A stretch of DNA of 64,000 nucleotides from Hippasteria phrygiana (lineage: Eukaryota; Echinodermata; Asteroidea; Valvatida; Goniasteridae). Where the stretch lies: positions 372,001-436,000 of the forward strand of contig JAZGUH010000616.1 in the NCBI GenBank assembly GCA_037893225.1, in the 5' to 3' direction. The notes beneath the pieces were generated by a model. It was not told the DNA's origin. It worked only from the letters and a program-made list of their open reading frames with translations, and ran no database searches. Both the position numbers and the translations under genes were made by a program. The first letter of the stretch is position 1, and each line of letters begins with the position of its first letter. This document shows positions 40,101 to 55,100 of the stretch, piece by piece.

Positions 40101-43100
40101 GGGGGCGGGGGGTTCACGCGGGAAGGGCCCTCTGCTGGGTGGAGGCACCCCCCCCCCCCCCCCCCCCCGTTACGTTGCCTCAAACACTTCTCACGAGCGC
40201 CAAAAGAAAATAGCGCCACATAGCCCCAAACATTTATTGTTTATTTCCGTGGAATAATCCTCTCGAAAATACAAACTTTTGTATTTGCGTTTTAAATGTA
40301 TTTTTGTGTGTTTGCGAGAGGCTTTGCAGAATGTTATACGGGATAAAAAGTTCACAAAAAGTTCGGCAGTTTCCTTTGACCTTGTGTGACGAATTCGATT
40401 TATTAACTTGGGAATAGTGACGCAATTTTCAGGCAAATGGAACTCTAGGTGAAAGTACTTCATTTCATCCAAAGATCGTGAACCCGTAATTGCCACGGTA
40501 AACAAAACCGCATGTAATGATCTGAGGGACCAATTTTGTGGAGCTGCTAAGCACAAAAATTTGCTTAGCACCAACAAAATCTTGCTTTATAGTAAAAACA
40601 AGTTACCCAGCCAAAAGGCCATGGGATTTTCAGGCTTAGCAAACAACAGCTGAATGCCAGCCACAAGCGAAATTTGATTGGTAATCCTGTTTTTACCGAG
40701 GAAAACTTTTCATGCTAAGCAAAATTGTTGGGCTTATCCAACCAAACCAAATTTGTATGTGATGTATATACAGTACCGAAGTGATGACGTCAATGCAATG
40801 TTTGGAACCAGAATACTTTGGTTATTTTGTGTCAATGTGTTTGCACGCCAACTGACGTCAGACTTCGGTACTATATAGAGTACCGAAGTGATGACGTCAA
40901 TCAATGCAATGTTTGGAACCAGAATACATTCTAAACTGCATGTGTTTGGAACCAGTTGCCGCGGCAACTGACGTCAGACTTCGGTACTCTATTGCCAACG
41001 GATATTCAGCTGTTGTTCGTTCAGTGTGAAAATCGCATGAAATGTTGGCTGGTAACATTTCTTTCTAAGCAAATCCTTTTGTACAAAGCGATTTTTTGTC
41101 CCGGTGTAGCGTGAATTTCAGTCACTACAAAATAGGGCTCAGATTAGTAGTATTGCACATGCCTAAGTGACGATAATTAGGAGAGTGGCCGGTCACGTGA
41201 GAGGGTTTAACCAATAATAGGGAACAGAAGTCCGATTTTCACATCAGTCTGATTTTCATATGACACCGGCATTGGCTTTCAAAAGACAAGAGGAGAATTA
41301 AAATATTTGAAAAAGCATGGAACTTATACAGTCTGAACCCCTTTTCACCAACGTGACTATAGTACAGTGCTAGACGGAAACAATACCACCACGTGTGAAC
41401 TGCATGTCTTAGAGTGATCTTTTTATACAGTTGCGGTCTAAATTTTACGATACTGTTTCTTTATGGTGCTGTTGTGCTTCTTGCAATGTTTCTATGGTAA
41501 ATTCTAATTTTATCAATAAAATCATGTTTCCCAAAGTCCTTCCTCATAGATGTATAATCATTTAGATTCGGTTCAAATCTTGGGGTGAATTAGGAACTTG
41601 TTTGCAGGACTGCGCTGTATGTACAAATTCGACCGCAGCAGGTTAAAATGTGAACGTTTGAATTGTTTATTTGGCTAAGCACTTCATAGCCATCACTACA
41701 CCAGGCGGTCCAATATAGACTGGTGACGTCACATGAAAATGTCCACAGGTCTTAAAGGAGAACCTTATACAATGCAGTGTCCAAAAGTAAAAATCAATGA
41801 GGTATGCTTCGGGCAAATATCTGACGCTTTCGTGTATCTTGAGTACTGTTGGGCCTACATGGAAATTGTATCATGTGTGATTTTAGACACTGTTGATTAC
41901 AAATGCATTTTAAAATTCTCTTAAAAATTGTAGCATGGCTCAATGAAATGAGTTGAAGGTCACATGATGACTTTTTTAGTTAAATGCAAAAAACAACCAT
42001 TTTCCAATTGGAAGTCGACTTTGAGATTTTAACATTTTTGCATCTGAAAAGCATTATTCGATCGTAAGTTTTATAACTAAATTCCATCTCAAAATATTGC
42101 TTTGGGGTGATTTTATATGTACCAACAGTATTCCCCAACTCTTACTGTTTCATAGGATTTTGTTCACAAGATCATACACCGCATTTTTCCAAGGTCCAAT
42201 GTTGCAAGTCTAGGGACCTCTCGCAAAATTGGTTTGAGCTAATGCAAATTATCATAATTATTCATGAGCGGAAGTATGACGTCATACAGCGGTAGGTCTA
42301 TATTCACAGTGGTGTGTAAAAAAAAATTTGGTTTCCAGCATTTTCTGGACAGGGTTCTATGTTTCAGTTGAAATCCATATTAAAGTGAACAAAGAAAACT
42401 GGCAGGAGCAAAATTCGAACCTGCGACCTCCGGAATACCGTACCTGCGCCCCACCAACTGAGCTATCTTGCCCTATGTTGGCGGTCTCCCAAATTGTCAG
42501 TATCTTTGTTCGGGTGGGCGCTAGTCAGAAGTCATCAACCCAGAATGCCGTATAGCCAGGGATCACGCCCAATTTACGATACAACCTGGGAATGTGGGGA
42601 TCATTCAATGAGGATACGATTTTTAAACTTATAATTCCCTTGTGGTTTGTTTGACGAAATTTAGATAGCTCTTTTGAAAAAAAGATCTATTTCTTACCAA
42701 CATGTCTTCCAAACACTGTCGGTGTGACATTTTAGGTGAAAGATTTTGGTAGTTATTGTGGTCTGTTTTTATAAAACGCGCCCTCTTGCATGTATAAACT
42801 CGGAAAGAATTATAAAAGAATTAAACATTTCTATTTTACTTCAGATACAAATAAGAATTATATCGTGCTTGTATTGTTGTAATTTGAAGTGGGTATTTAC
42901 TAAATAATTTATTTCAAAGGTAGTATACAACATTTAGCTTTTGCTATAATTTTCAGAAATAAATGGATTTGGGGTTAGTATTTTATAGCGTGCTAGCAAA
43001 TACCGTAACACTGACCTGTTTAATGTTTTGTCTGCTTTTGCTTAGATGCTGGGAAAACAAAGAGGAAAATGCTAGTCTTGTAGTCTGGTTCCCGACCCTA

Positions 43101-46100
43101 CCTCAGACAAAACGGAACAATTTATAGACGGCAGGAAATGATCAGGTCGGGGAACTAGACTATTTCCGTCCATCGCTGGCAATTCATACAAAAGTTTCAC
43201 TTTTCTTGAAAACGACAGCACACCAGGTGCCATGATTTCACGGGATGTTTGAGACTGCTATTTATACTTACAGTGGTTTTGGTTGTTGATGTTTGCACAT
43301 ACTTTTAGGAGTACTGGCGTGCCTCGAAAAATAGCAATACTAGCTTAAATGTGTCGGAAGTCACGAGGAAGAATGTTGGACAGGTGGTTCACGCAGAAGC
43401 GGATGTCTTTTAAGTGAATTTATAGGCTTAGGCAATACTACCGAGTCCAATAGGCCCAGCAGAGACAAGTCAAATAAATTAATTGAAACATCTCGCTAGT
43501 TTATCGGTGACTCCCATATCACAATGCGACAAATGCGGTCGCATTGAAAAAACCAATAGGGACATCTGCATGATTTATTTCAGTTTCGTTTATGTAAGCG
43601 CATGTTTCAGTGCAGATTACGGCATTTCAATTCAATTCAACGAGAAATTGGCAGTTTAATATCCGACGCTATACAACAAAAACGGCGGTGTTAGATTAAC
43701 ACCAAGTGCTGCATCTGTATTGAAGGAATCGCTCAATGTTCTGGGAGGCTTCTGTAAGTCCCTGCCTTCTTTTTCTTCCCATAGTTTGTCTGTGAGATTG
43801 GCGCGTATGGCTACTGCGTGTCGAGATGTATCCCGTATTGGAGGACTGATGTGCATCTGCAGCAAGTTTTCAATTTGTGCTCTTTCTCTGCGCCCTCCTG
43901 TTGTTGGGTCAACTGTCAAACGGTCAATGCATACATTATGCAGAATAATGCATGCGAGCGTCACAACTTTTACATGTTCTAGACTCTCACATTTCCTGAA
44001 GAGTACCCTCCATCGTTCCTTCAACTGACCGTAAGCGCCCTTCGTGGTCATTCGGGCTCGGCTAAGTCTGTAGTTGAAGTAACGTTGTTATTGGGTAAGC
44101 ACTGAACTTGTGTATGGTTTCATCAACCATGAGCGCATAGGAAACACTAAATCACCCAGGATAAGTGGTCCAATTTCAATGTTTACAGTGGTTGTGATCG
44201 GAGGAATGATTCTTCCTTGATGGGTTTCCTACCATAACCTCGTAGCCTGAAATATTATCGAGTCATGCGAGTTTCCTGCATTGGAAGCCACAGCTGGCCC
44301 ATATAAATCGGTATTTTGCATCTATCATTCCCATTAAAACTACCGAGTAAAAGTTCTCGAAGTTGTACCGGTAGTATTCTTTGCGTGCCTCTAAGTCCTC
44401 CTAGTGGGCATTTTATTGGGATGTGTTATCCGTCAACTGCCGCCCAACAATAAAGAAACTGCCACATCTCTTCCATATCTAGCATTTTTCTTCTGAAGTC
44501 CTCTTCATTTTTGGGAAACAATCTGGTGACTGACATGTTCCACATATTTTTGACGATAGACTCACAAACTTCGTTGACCATTGTTGAGAGAGTATGTTGA
44601 GGCGCCTAGACCGGTCATTTCGGCAACCGTGTAATTGTAATCACCTCTAGCTAGTATATTCAGGCAAATACCCAATCACAGTGTTCCTCTCCAAATCAGG
44701 TCTAATGTGAGACAGGATGAGTTCAAAAGTTGCCCCGGAGACTCGTAAAGTCTTTTTGAACCCTTTTTTCAGAATTTGTATTGAATAGGCCTACGCGTAT
44801 CATATCCAGCCAACCAGTATTCTTAACGAAACGCCGACAGAATCGGCAGGCGCGGATCCGGGGGGGGGGGGGGGGGGGGTGTCGAAACCCTCCCCTGCTC
44901 GTTGCCCCATTTTTGTTTTGTCTTATTTTGCCTATGGGTGAGAACAAAACAAAGAGGTTAAATGGCGCCACCAACGGTGAGTAAGTGTGTCAGCCCCCCC
45001 CCCCCCCCCCCCCCCCCCCCCCGCCGCGTGACCTTTTTAACTTTCAGGCTCTGTTGATGATGTGTTTGTTTGCAGTTTTTTCCTCGGAGATGTTTGACCA
45101 TGCGCATTCGTGAATGGTGCGACAGTGCGTACCAACTTCGAATGCATACATAACGCGCGGCAGTAAAGCACGTGGGGCATTTCTCAAACCCTAGCTTCGG
45201 CTTAGGCTTCGGCTTCGTCTCCAACTATTCTCCAGTCCCATTTCCAATCTGAAGCATTGAATACGTAAATAAATCAACAGGATTTGGCTCTGGGTTAAAA
45301 CAAAAGACTTTGATGTATATGTAGCAAAAACAGTGTCCCAGGTCTTGCTAAATCTGGGGACATAAAAGTACGCGAAGCCCAACACTGTAAAAACCAACGG
45401 CTAACACTTTGTTAACACTTCAACGCGTTAATATTAATACTTTACACGTAAAGGTATAGGAGGCGTTGCACGCGATTAACACTCAAACACGTTTAAATAG
45501 GCGTTGGTGTTAATGATTATTAACATTCTAAAGTGTTAATATCTACCTAAATTAACACTTTCAAGCGTTGATAAATCATCAACACAAATGCCTATTTTAA
45601 CGCGTGTTAGTGTTAATCGCGTGCAACGCCTCCTATACCTTTACGTGTAAAGTATTAATATTAACGCGTTGAAGTGTTAAAAAAGTGTTAGCCGTTGATT
45701 TTTACAGTGAAGCCCAAGCCGAAGCCAGGGTTTGGAAGAGCGTTGAGAGCAGTGCCGGTGTAGTATGAGTATCCGTCTCCCTGAAAAGCCGACTTAGTGG
45801 TTCTACTGCGCATACCTAAGTGGAGATAAATGGACAGTGACCGGTCACGTGAGAGGGTTTAACCAATAATAGGGATGAAAATATTTCATGGGAGTCGGAT
45901 ATTCATATGACACCGGAGATGTTTGACCATGCGCATTCGTGAATGATGCGACAGTGCGTACCGACTTCGAATTCATTTACATTCGGCGCGGCAGTAAAGC
46001 ACGGCGTTGAGAGCAGTGCCGTAATACCATTCCGTTCAGAACGGTAACGGCGATAGCGCGGCAGACCCTTTCGAGCCAGAGGGCGTTGCCGTGCCGAATT

Positions 46101-49100
46101 AAATTTGCCGAGCCGAATGGTTCTAAACGTCGTGCTGCTGCCGTGCTGAATTTTAAAGGAATGACGCTACATCGACTTCGCGCTTAGCACGATTGCCAAA
46201 AGGGGACATGCGGAAATATTACCACGTTGTAGCATACGATTTCTCTGAACAAAAAATGTGTACATTGTATACGTAGATGCTTTTGTTTTTTACTTTGCTT
46301 TACCTAAAGGAAACTATTGTTGTTTCCTTTTGCAAAAACAGGTTAAAATTTACATGATCCAAACTTGTATGTAATGAAATACATGCCGTGATACTGCACA
46401 GTAGCACTTGGCCCACCATACACGGGAGGAATATGCTTTGTGTTCTCTATTGTTCCTATATACTTTAACACATCCCCATAGACTAACCACATGTTTTGCC
46501 GTTTTTACGTGTGAGGCCAGTTTCTAGACAAAGCAAGTAAACGTGAGGACACCATTGTTCCCTTTTTTATACCCTCTTTTTTTGTCCTCGTCAGTATATT
46601 ATCGATAATCCTACCTCCGCAGAAATTGTACGGGCAGCATGAGGTTGAATCAACTATAAATGCACTTTAGACACTGTAATGATTAATGTTTGTCAACACG
46701 CTCTCATTGTTGCATCATGCACATGAGGTAGAGCATCCCAGCAAACACATTATGCTTTTATAACATTATGAAAAGGTCGTACGGATGTTATATATAAAAC
46801 ATTTTAAAATAACATTTTAAAAACCTTATAGAAATGTTATGATAAACAGAACAACATAACTTTATGTTCAAGTGATGTCATCTAAATGTTATAACCAAAT
46901 GTTTTAAATTAGTTTTCATGAGGGAAAAGTTTGCCATAAATGTGATATTTTAAAAACATAATCCAGATGTTTTATAAATATCATAAAACGTTACTAAAAC
47001 ATCTCCTGAATGCTTGAGTCCACGGTACTATCAAAAACGTTTGAAAATGTTATAAATGCACTTCTACCTAATGTTTAAAAGTGGTTTAACTTAATTAATA
47101 AATGTCAGTGCATGTGATATTTTGAAGACGTCATTATAATGTTGCCACCTTATTATCTGTAAGTTTTTAGGATGTTCTTAAAACATATTTAAAAAATGTA
47201 ATACTATGTTTTACAAATAGCCCTAAAATGTCATACCGCAGAGTTGACAACATTCATAAAACATTTTATAAATGGTTGAGTCCATGGAAGAATCAGTAAC
47301 GTTAAAATAATGTTTAAAAAACACTTCATCCTGATGTTTAAAACTTGTCCGAATTATTAAATATATCTCAGAACATTTGATATTTAAAAGACATCATTAT
47401 AATGTTACCAGTCGTATGTTTTTATGATGTTCTTAAAACATATATTTGTAGCCTTAAAAACATGTTGCAGAACTATGTGTAAAATATTATGCCAAATTAT
47501 TGATAACATTCTTAAAACATGTTATGAATATTTGAGTCCACATAACTATTATTAACGTTTTAATAATGTCAAAAGAGCATTTCTGCCTGATGTTTAAAAC
47601 TTGTCTTAGGTAAAAAATATATCTCGGGCAATTGATATCAAAACGACGCTATGACAATGTTACCATCTGAACATGTGTATGTTTTCATGATGTTCTTAAA
47701 ACATCTTTTAAAAATATGAAACCATGTTTCACACATATCCCTAAAATATTATGACAAAGAGTTGACAACATTCTTAAAACATTATGTAAATGTTTGAGTC
47801 CATGAAAGAATCAGTTAAACGTCTGAATTGTTAAATATATTTCAGAGCATTTTATATTTAAAAGACATCATTATAATTTTACCACCTAAAATAGTCGTAT
47901 ATTATTATTATAATGTTCTTAAAACATATGCGTATAGCATAAAACAAATATTCAGAAATATCTTTAAAATGTTATGCCAAATTATAGATAACATTCTTAA
48001 AACATGTTAAGAAGTATATATACATGTATTAGGTAATAAATATATCTCTCGGGTATCTTTTTAAAATATGAAACCATGTTTTACAGATATCCCTAAAATG
48101 TTATGACAAGAGTTGACAACATTCTTAAAACATGTTATAAATGTTTGGGTTCTTGGAAGAATAAGTTAAACGTTTAGGGACTAGGCCTATATGATGTTGC
48201 CAAAAGCACTTCATATTGAGTTTGAAACTTTTCTGAATTATTAAATATATATCTTAGAGCATTTGATATTTAAAAGACATCATTATAATGTTACCGCCTA
48301 AATAGTGGTACATTATTATGATGTTCTTAAAACATATGTCTTTAGCGTTAAAACATGTTTCAGAAATATCTTACAAAAGATATGCCAAATTGTTGACAAC
48401 GTTTTTAAAACATGTTATAAATATTCGAGTCTACAGAACTATTGTAAACGTTTTAATAGTGTTGTAAAAGCATTTCTGCCTGATGTTTAAAATCTGTCTT
48501 CGGTAATAGATATATTTCGGGCATTTGATATATAAACGACGTCATGATAATGTTACCATCTGAAGATGTAGGCCTATATGTTTTTTATGATGTTTTGAAA
48601 ACATCTTTTTAAAATATGAAACCATGTTTTACAGATATCCCTAAAATGTTATGACAAGAGTTGACAACATTCTTAAAACATGTTATACGTGTGTGGGTTC
48701 TTGGAAGAATAAGTTAAACGTTTAGGGACTATATGTGACTCCTATAATGAGTAATTTCAGTTACCTCATAGGCAATGCACTTGCATGTGCCTCACGCATC
48801 CGGGATTTGGGGTCAAATACGTGTGTGTGTGTGTGTGGAGGTACGAGCGGTGCATTAACTGATTTTTACAGTGCATAATGCAAGATAACACTGAACCATG
48901 CATTGACCAGCTGCATCTTTATACCTGATTTATTATTTTTCATTATTCGCGTGAAAGAAACTACACCTTCAGATTCGTCCGACATAAAACGATTTATTTG
49001 TTGATATTCTCATTTATAGGCCCCTATTCCGTAGCCCAGAAAGATCTCTAGAAATGTCAATGATTACGTCATGCGTCATATCCTCCTCGCGAACGAAAAA

Positions 49101-52100
49101 TGCCAACCAAAATTTATCATCAATGTTTATCAACATTGTTAGGAAAAATGTCACAAGCAATACAACTTATCTGTCAGTTTGGAGCGCTGCCTGCACAAAG
49201 GAAAGAAAACACACGAAGTGAGCGGGGTCATGTAGAGTTTACGGGAAGCGAGTTAAGCGGGGGACCGGGGAGGGCCCCTCTCCTAGCTGGCTCTGCGCCG
49301 CCCAGGCCGCTGGGTATTTGGGGAGAGCTTATCCTTGAAGATATGAGTTATGAGTAAGAAGAAAAGACGACATGCTAGGTTGGCAGAACAAGTGACTGCG
49401 TGCTGATGGACATATTTATTGGGAAATGATGCTTGACTTTCTCCGAGATAAGCCCGGCCTGACAAGAAACATGCCGCGAACTTGAACTTTTGAGGACGAA
49501 AATGCGAGCGAGAGATATTGGCAGTACCTTCAAGGCTTCTTCCAATTGTCAAGTACACTTGACTTCTTGGGTAACAGTTAACTAAAATTTAATACTTAAG
49601 CATTTTACACAAATGAGCCCTTCATCTGCATGGAGTGCCCCTGACACCAGAGTTTCAATCAAGTCGATCACAGGTCAGATCAGAAGTCAGCTCACAAGCT
49701 GCATTTGTTCCTTCCTCCATGATGGGATGTACAATGAAAAGAAATGCCCTTGTCAAAGTATATTTGAATAGCTTGTGACTTGACTTGAGAAGTGACTTGC
49801 GCTGTGACTTGTGATTGACTTGTGATTGACTTGTGATAACTTGATTACAACTCTGCTACAGGCACCAGATTGTAAGTACCATCACTTACATGAGAAATCT
49901 TTTAGAATGCAAGTGGGGGAACATTTTTACGAATTAAAATTTCGCAAGTTTTTTTCTCCAGTAAATCGGGTAATTACCGAGGGCCAAGATCAGGCCGCAG
50001 AGCAAGGCCAAGTTTGCCGGAAATGCTCGATTTTTGTTCTGGGATGAGCTAACGTTCCAGCCAGAGACCACCCGTGACACGGCCAAAAAAGTCCCCCTCC
50101 GCCGTCGGTGCGTTCCTGGTACGATCCAGGCAGCGGTCTACCGCAAGATCTCCGTAAGATTACCACAGACGAGAATCTAAAACCCATCTGGTGTGTAGCA
50201 AAGCGAGTGGGTTGATCGTCGACGCGTCCCTCTCGTGATTGACGCGGATCAAGAACGCTGAAGTCCCCGCTAGTCCGCGGCCCAACCTGCAAGCCTTAAT
50301 TAAAGGGCATGGAGCATTAAGTATCCAGTTCAAATTGCTTTCACACTATCCATCATTTTTTTTACAAATAATAAGAATGTGGTGATTTTCAGGGTTTTTT
50401 TACTCGGGCAATAGGGCGCTGTATCTATTTGGTAACTTCTCGTACATGTAATAGGTTCATTCATAAAAAATAATAGTTAGAAATTGGTACCAAATTACCT
50501 ATTTAATATGGAAATTAATTTAAATGTAACCTAAAGAAAAATGCGTCTCATGGTACCATGCTTTGGCTCATGAGTGAAAATATTTGCATTAAAATGAAAG
50601 GCAATTACTCCCTATAGAATTACCACAGAAGACTTGCGTAACTCTGTCCTGCATGTATTTATGTCAACAAATCCGATTAAAATCTCCCTTTAACCGGTAT
50701 TTCGAAATGATAACAACAAAAACCTTGGACTGGTCTAATCTTTTTTCCTTAAAGTTTCCTCAGCCTTCCACAATCCTCCTCAGAGGATTGCGAGTGATTA
50801 GAAAAGTTGGCTCGGCACTGGGTTAACGTCCGTGTTCAAGTTCGCCGCCCAGCTCTTGGGAGTACGAATGCTGGAGTAATTGAGTTCTCAGATCCCCGCC
50901 AACCTGTCAGCATTTTCTGACTCGTCGATTTTTCAAGTCGCTAAAAACGGGTCTGACCCCCGTTGTACCCCACCCGTAAGTACGGGCCCTTGTTTACTGT
51001 GCGTGTGGATACAGTCCGAGGTCGCCCCGTTCACGGCGTGATGGCGTTTGTCCGGCCTGTTCCTGCCGGTGGCGCACGGGCGGGATGCGACCGTAAGCCC
51101 GGTAATACCCGCTCGACACGAACCAACGCTGCTCAAAATCGCATCAGGTGGCTCGAAGATCAAAATTAAGCCCTACATTCGAGGGGAAACTTTCTTCGAA
51201 AGCCTTTCAGTGTGTGGGTTCTCGAGACAATTAGTGGTAAACCTTTTCTGTTGTTTTGTTGCTTTTTGTTAAAAAGTCCTCTCACTTCGTGCGTTCTCAA
51301 GACAATTAGTACTGCTAAAACACAATTATTCGGTTAAATTTTGTCTAACTTGAAGCAAATTAAATTCAATTTCTTAAAATCATACCACATCATACTCTGA
51401 AAATAAGCTAAGTTCCTTTAAATAAATTCACCAACCAAAATCGATGCCCAAATTATATAATAATGTCAATCATTGATATCAATTGGTAATTACTTTTCAC
51501 AGTTTAATATCAACGAAAAGACTAAAATTCCGAACGGGGTTTTGTTACATCGAGAGGTAAATAAAATCTGGTATTGAGGCGCTCATGATCATCATACCAA
51601 ATGAGCAAATTTTCTGAGTTCGTCTGAATGAAGTATTATAGAATATATTCAACCCTATTTGCCAGTTCCTCTATAGTTTTAGAATACCTGGATGGTATAA
51701 AATAGAGGGCATGACCATATACGGTATAGTATTAGATAAGCCCATCACAATAGGATTTGTCTGCACTTGTTACATTCCACACATCTCACGATGTCTTCAG
51801 TAAGAGGATTTCCGTCTCACTGATTTGTTGAAAGACTGTTTTTGCCCCTCATATCACAGCTCCTACCTCCACAGAAATGATGCAGGAGCATATGAGGTTT
51901 TACTGTAACGCCCCGTGCCTCTTTATAGCCTTGGCTATACGTCGCCGTCATTCGTCCAATCACAACGCATCTCCCCTCCCCCAGGACAGGAAATTCCCGT
52001 TCTTTTTTTTCTTTTCATCTGACTGATACTATTGGAAACGATGTTGAAAATAAAGTAAACGAGGTTAAGCCATGCCGTCATGTGACCGATTCGAAGAAGA

Positions 52101-55100
52101 AGCAAGTTGGTTGCTTTTCTCTCTCGGTTGTTGTAAAGAAAGTTTTTGCCGATTCGATTTGACTCTTCCGCTACAATATAGTTATAGAAGAAATTGAATT
52201 GGTTGTATGTAGGGCCTACATATAGCATTTTCACATGCGCTGTCCTTTGTTTTTGCTAAGACCTCCCCATACCCAAAGTTTAGGGTTACTCTTCAGCCCG
52301 AATGGAGCTTTGACGAGCGCGACGGATCGAAGTTATCTTTACGCTCACCCGGGCATGTTTAGGCCTAAGCGTTTGACGAACCACCTGGTTCCATTTTTTA
52401 CATGAAAATATGCATGAAGTAAAGAAGGTATATCAAATACAAACACTTTTTGAGACAGAGAGGCTGCGTTATGTTCTTATTGAGTTTTGTTGTTTCTGGG
52501 TTTTTTAAACGTCGACCCTGTTTCTGTCGATTTTTACGGTCGGTCGGTTCGAGGGCAACACAACAATTTTTGGCCTAACTCTTCGCTCGTTTCATCCGCC
52601 CTATACATTAGGGCGCCTGTGACAGCTGATTTCTTCTTTCGCTAAATTTTGTGAATGAAAGGCAAAGCATTATAGGTAATGCCGTAACTTTTGATACAAG
52701 GAAAGCAGCGGAGTCGCACATATTAAAACAAGAGCTATCCAATGAGATCTCAAAGAAATTTAGCTGTCACCGACGTTGGATACGAGCAGCTGACTCAGGC
52801 GTACGAGCCGCGTGCAATAATTTACTACTCTCATGCATGACCCTATAGTACTTGGCCTAAAGTGCGAATTTCACAACTCTAACCGCACGCAATCACACTG
52901 AAAATTAAGTACCGTCACGACAGCGTGACGGAAAATCGGGCCTACCTTCAAGTCAGTAATCATTTCCGAAGATGATTCACAACAAAACGAGATCTGTATA
53001 AACAACCACATGATGGTGACCAAGGTGGGTTCGGTTGGCACGCGTCACGTACGTCCCATTCGCGAACCGTCTTAGTAGCGCCGATTCGCAGACCAGACGG
53101 CTGTTCTAAGTGCAAAGTTTTATTGTTTAGTTGTAAATAAAAGTTATGATTCGATCAGTGTCATCATTCCGTTTTAGACAAAAACGCCTAAATCAAACTA
53201 TTATAGAAGTTTGTTTGTTGTAAGAGTCATAGAATAGTAAAGGTATGATATAGCATTGGAAGACCTTACAATACATTTTGTAGGCAGTGTTCTCACTGTG
53301 TGTGATTCAAGTTCAGGGGCGGATCCAGGGGGCCAACGGGGGGACGCAAACCCCCCCCCCCCCCCCCCCCCCCAAAAAAAAATGTGTTCTGGATCCGAGT
53401 CAACATGTACGTACGTGTACATGAAGTAACAAACTTGTGAAAGTTTGAATCCAGGTCACAAGAATAGATTGGAGAACAACAGTATCTGGGTTTTTGTACA
53501 GTGATAATTGTGTTTGTGTTGTTAGTGTTGAAATCGAAACAACTTAAACCTCTGCATTTTGGGGGTCTTCACATACATATTTCTCAAAGATGACAGCATT
53601 TCAGATTGGAATATTTCTCAGGAGAATTGGTACTGGGGCCATCTTTGTAAACAATATGCATTCAGATTGAAACTAACCAGTTTTATATCAAATCTATAAT
53701 CGCATTAATCACAACGTTCATGGAAAGAAAACACTATAACTAAGTGGCCGCCATTTTCCTCTTGATATTTGCAGCCAAGTTCGAGGCCACCGTGTCATAA
53801 CCCAGTTAACTATATGAAGTTAATAGCCCATAAATCACTATGCGATTATGTTAATGAAGAATACATGTACTTCAATTGAGAGCCAAGATATATCCGTTTC
53901 ATAATAGTGGTGTGGACGGAATTTTCAAACTTTCCAGAAAATTTCGAGAGCATCAGAGTTTCGAAAATTAACTCCGTATATAGGCATACATGGTTTAGCT
54001 TCAACGCGTTCATTTTCAACTGTCGCTTTTCACAAGTCACGTTCTGTTAGACAGTTACTCGTAGTAGATTGGATTGATTTTCAATCAAGGTTGTAAATTT
54101 TTAACTGAAAATTGTAGCCCCATTGGGCTTTTATAGTCGGCAAAAAATGGAAATTGATAGTTAGTAACAAAAATGAGTTTTTGCCATAATCCTTTCATAT
54201 GAAGGATTGTCATAAGTTGTGTGCCCGGGGGTGGGGGGGAGGTACGGTAATAGACTCCACTTTTTGCTATTCCAGATTTTCTGTCAAATCCTCGGAGCAA
54301 AGCTTAGCGGGGCTTGGGCAGCCCGATTTCTGACTCGGTAGAACGGAAAGTAAGGTTATATCATGAAATATGAAATGCGTGAATGTCGAATGAGTGTGAT
54401 GACAGCTTACGTCTTCATACCGCCTGGTAACCTTGGTAATAATCCCCTTAAAGTACAGTAATCGAAGTATTGGTCTAATAGCCCTAATCTTCCCTAATAC
54501 GTCAAGTCGCGAAAAGCTGCACTTGTATCCTTGACTAGTAAGTCAAAAGGGGTATTTTACTTTCATTTGTTTAAAGCTGCCTGTGTCCGTGTTAAGACTG
54601 AACTTTTCAATTCAATGGATTTTCCCAAATTAACAAAAATGGAGGAACACAGTCTTTTTGAATCAAAAAGAAGCACATGCTTACCACACTCTGCACTACA
54701 GTATGTAGTTTCCCAGAATATATTGTTTTATGTGTGCAAACCGCGAAGACTGCCTTATACATTAATTAACACTGTAAGAATTACGAATGTCCCGCTCCTA
54801 ATTCTAAGTTTGAAACTTATTACATCTGTTACTTATCAAGGGCCGATTTGTTTTTTTACAATGTTTCAATGTCTCATAACTTATCTAATGCTTACAAATT
54901 AGCAATTCATTTTGAATTGTTTTTTCTGGTTGCCACGCGGGCGCCCAAAAATGCACGGACACGGCATCTTCAATACATTCTTGTACTATTTGTCCCTGTT
55001 CTTCCCAAACTATGGTGTAAATTAATTCATGACGTTATCATTTAATGGCGTCATCATATATTAATAATTTCCATTATTTCTATACCATGGTGTTCCCCGT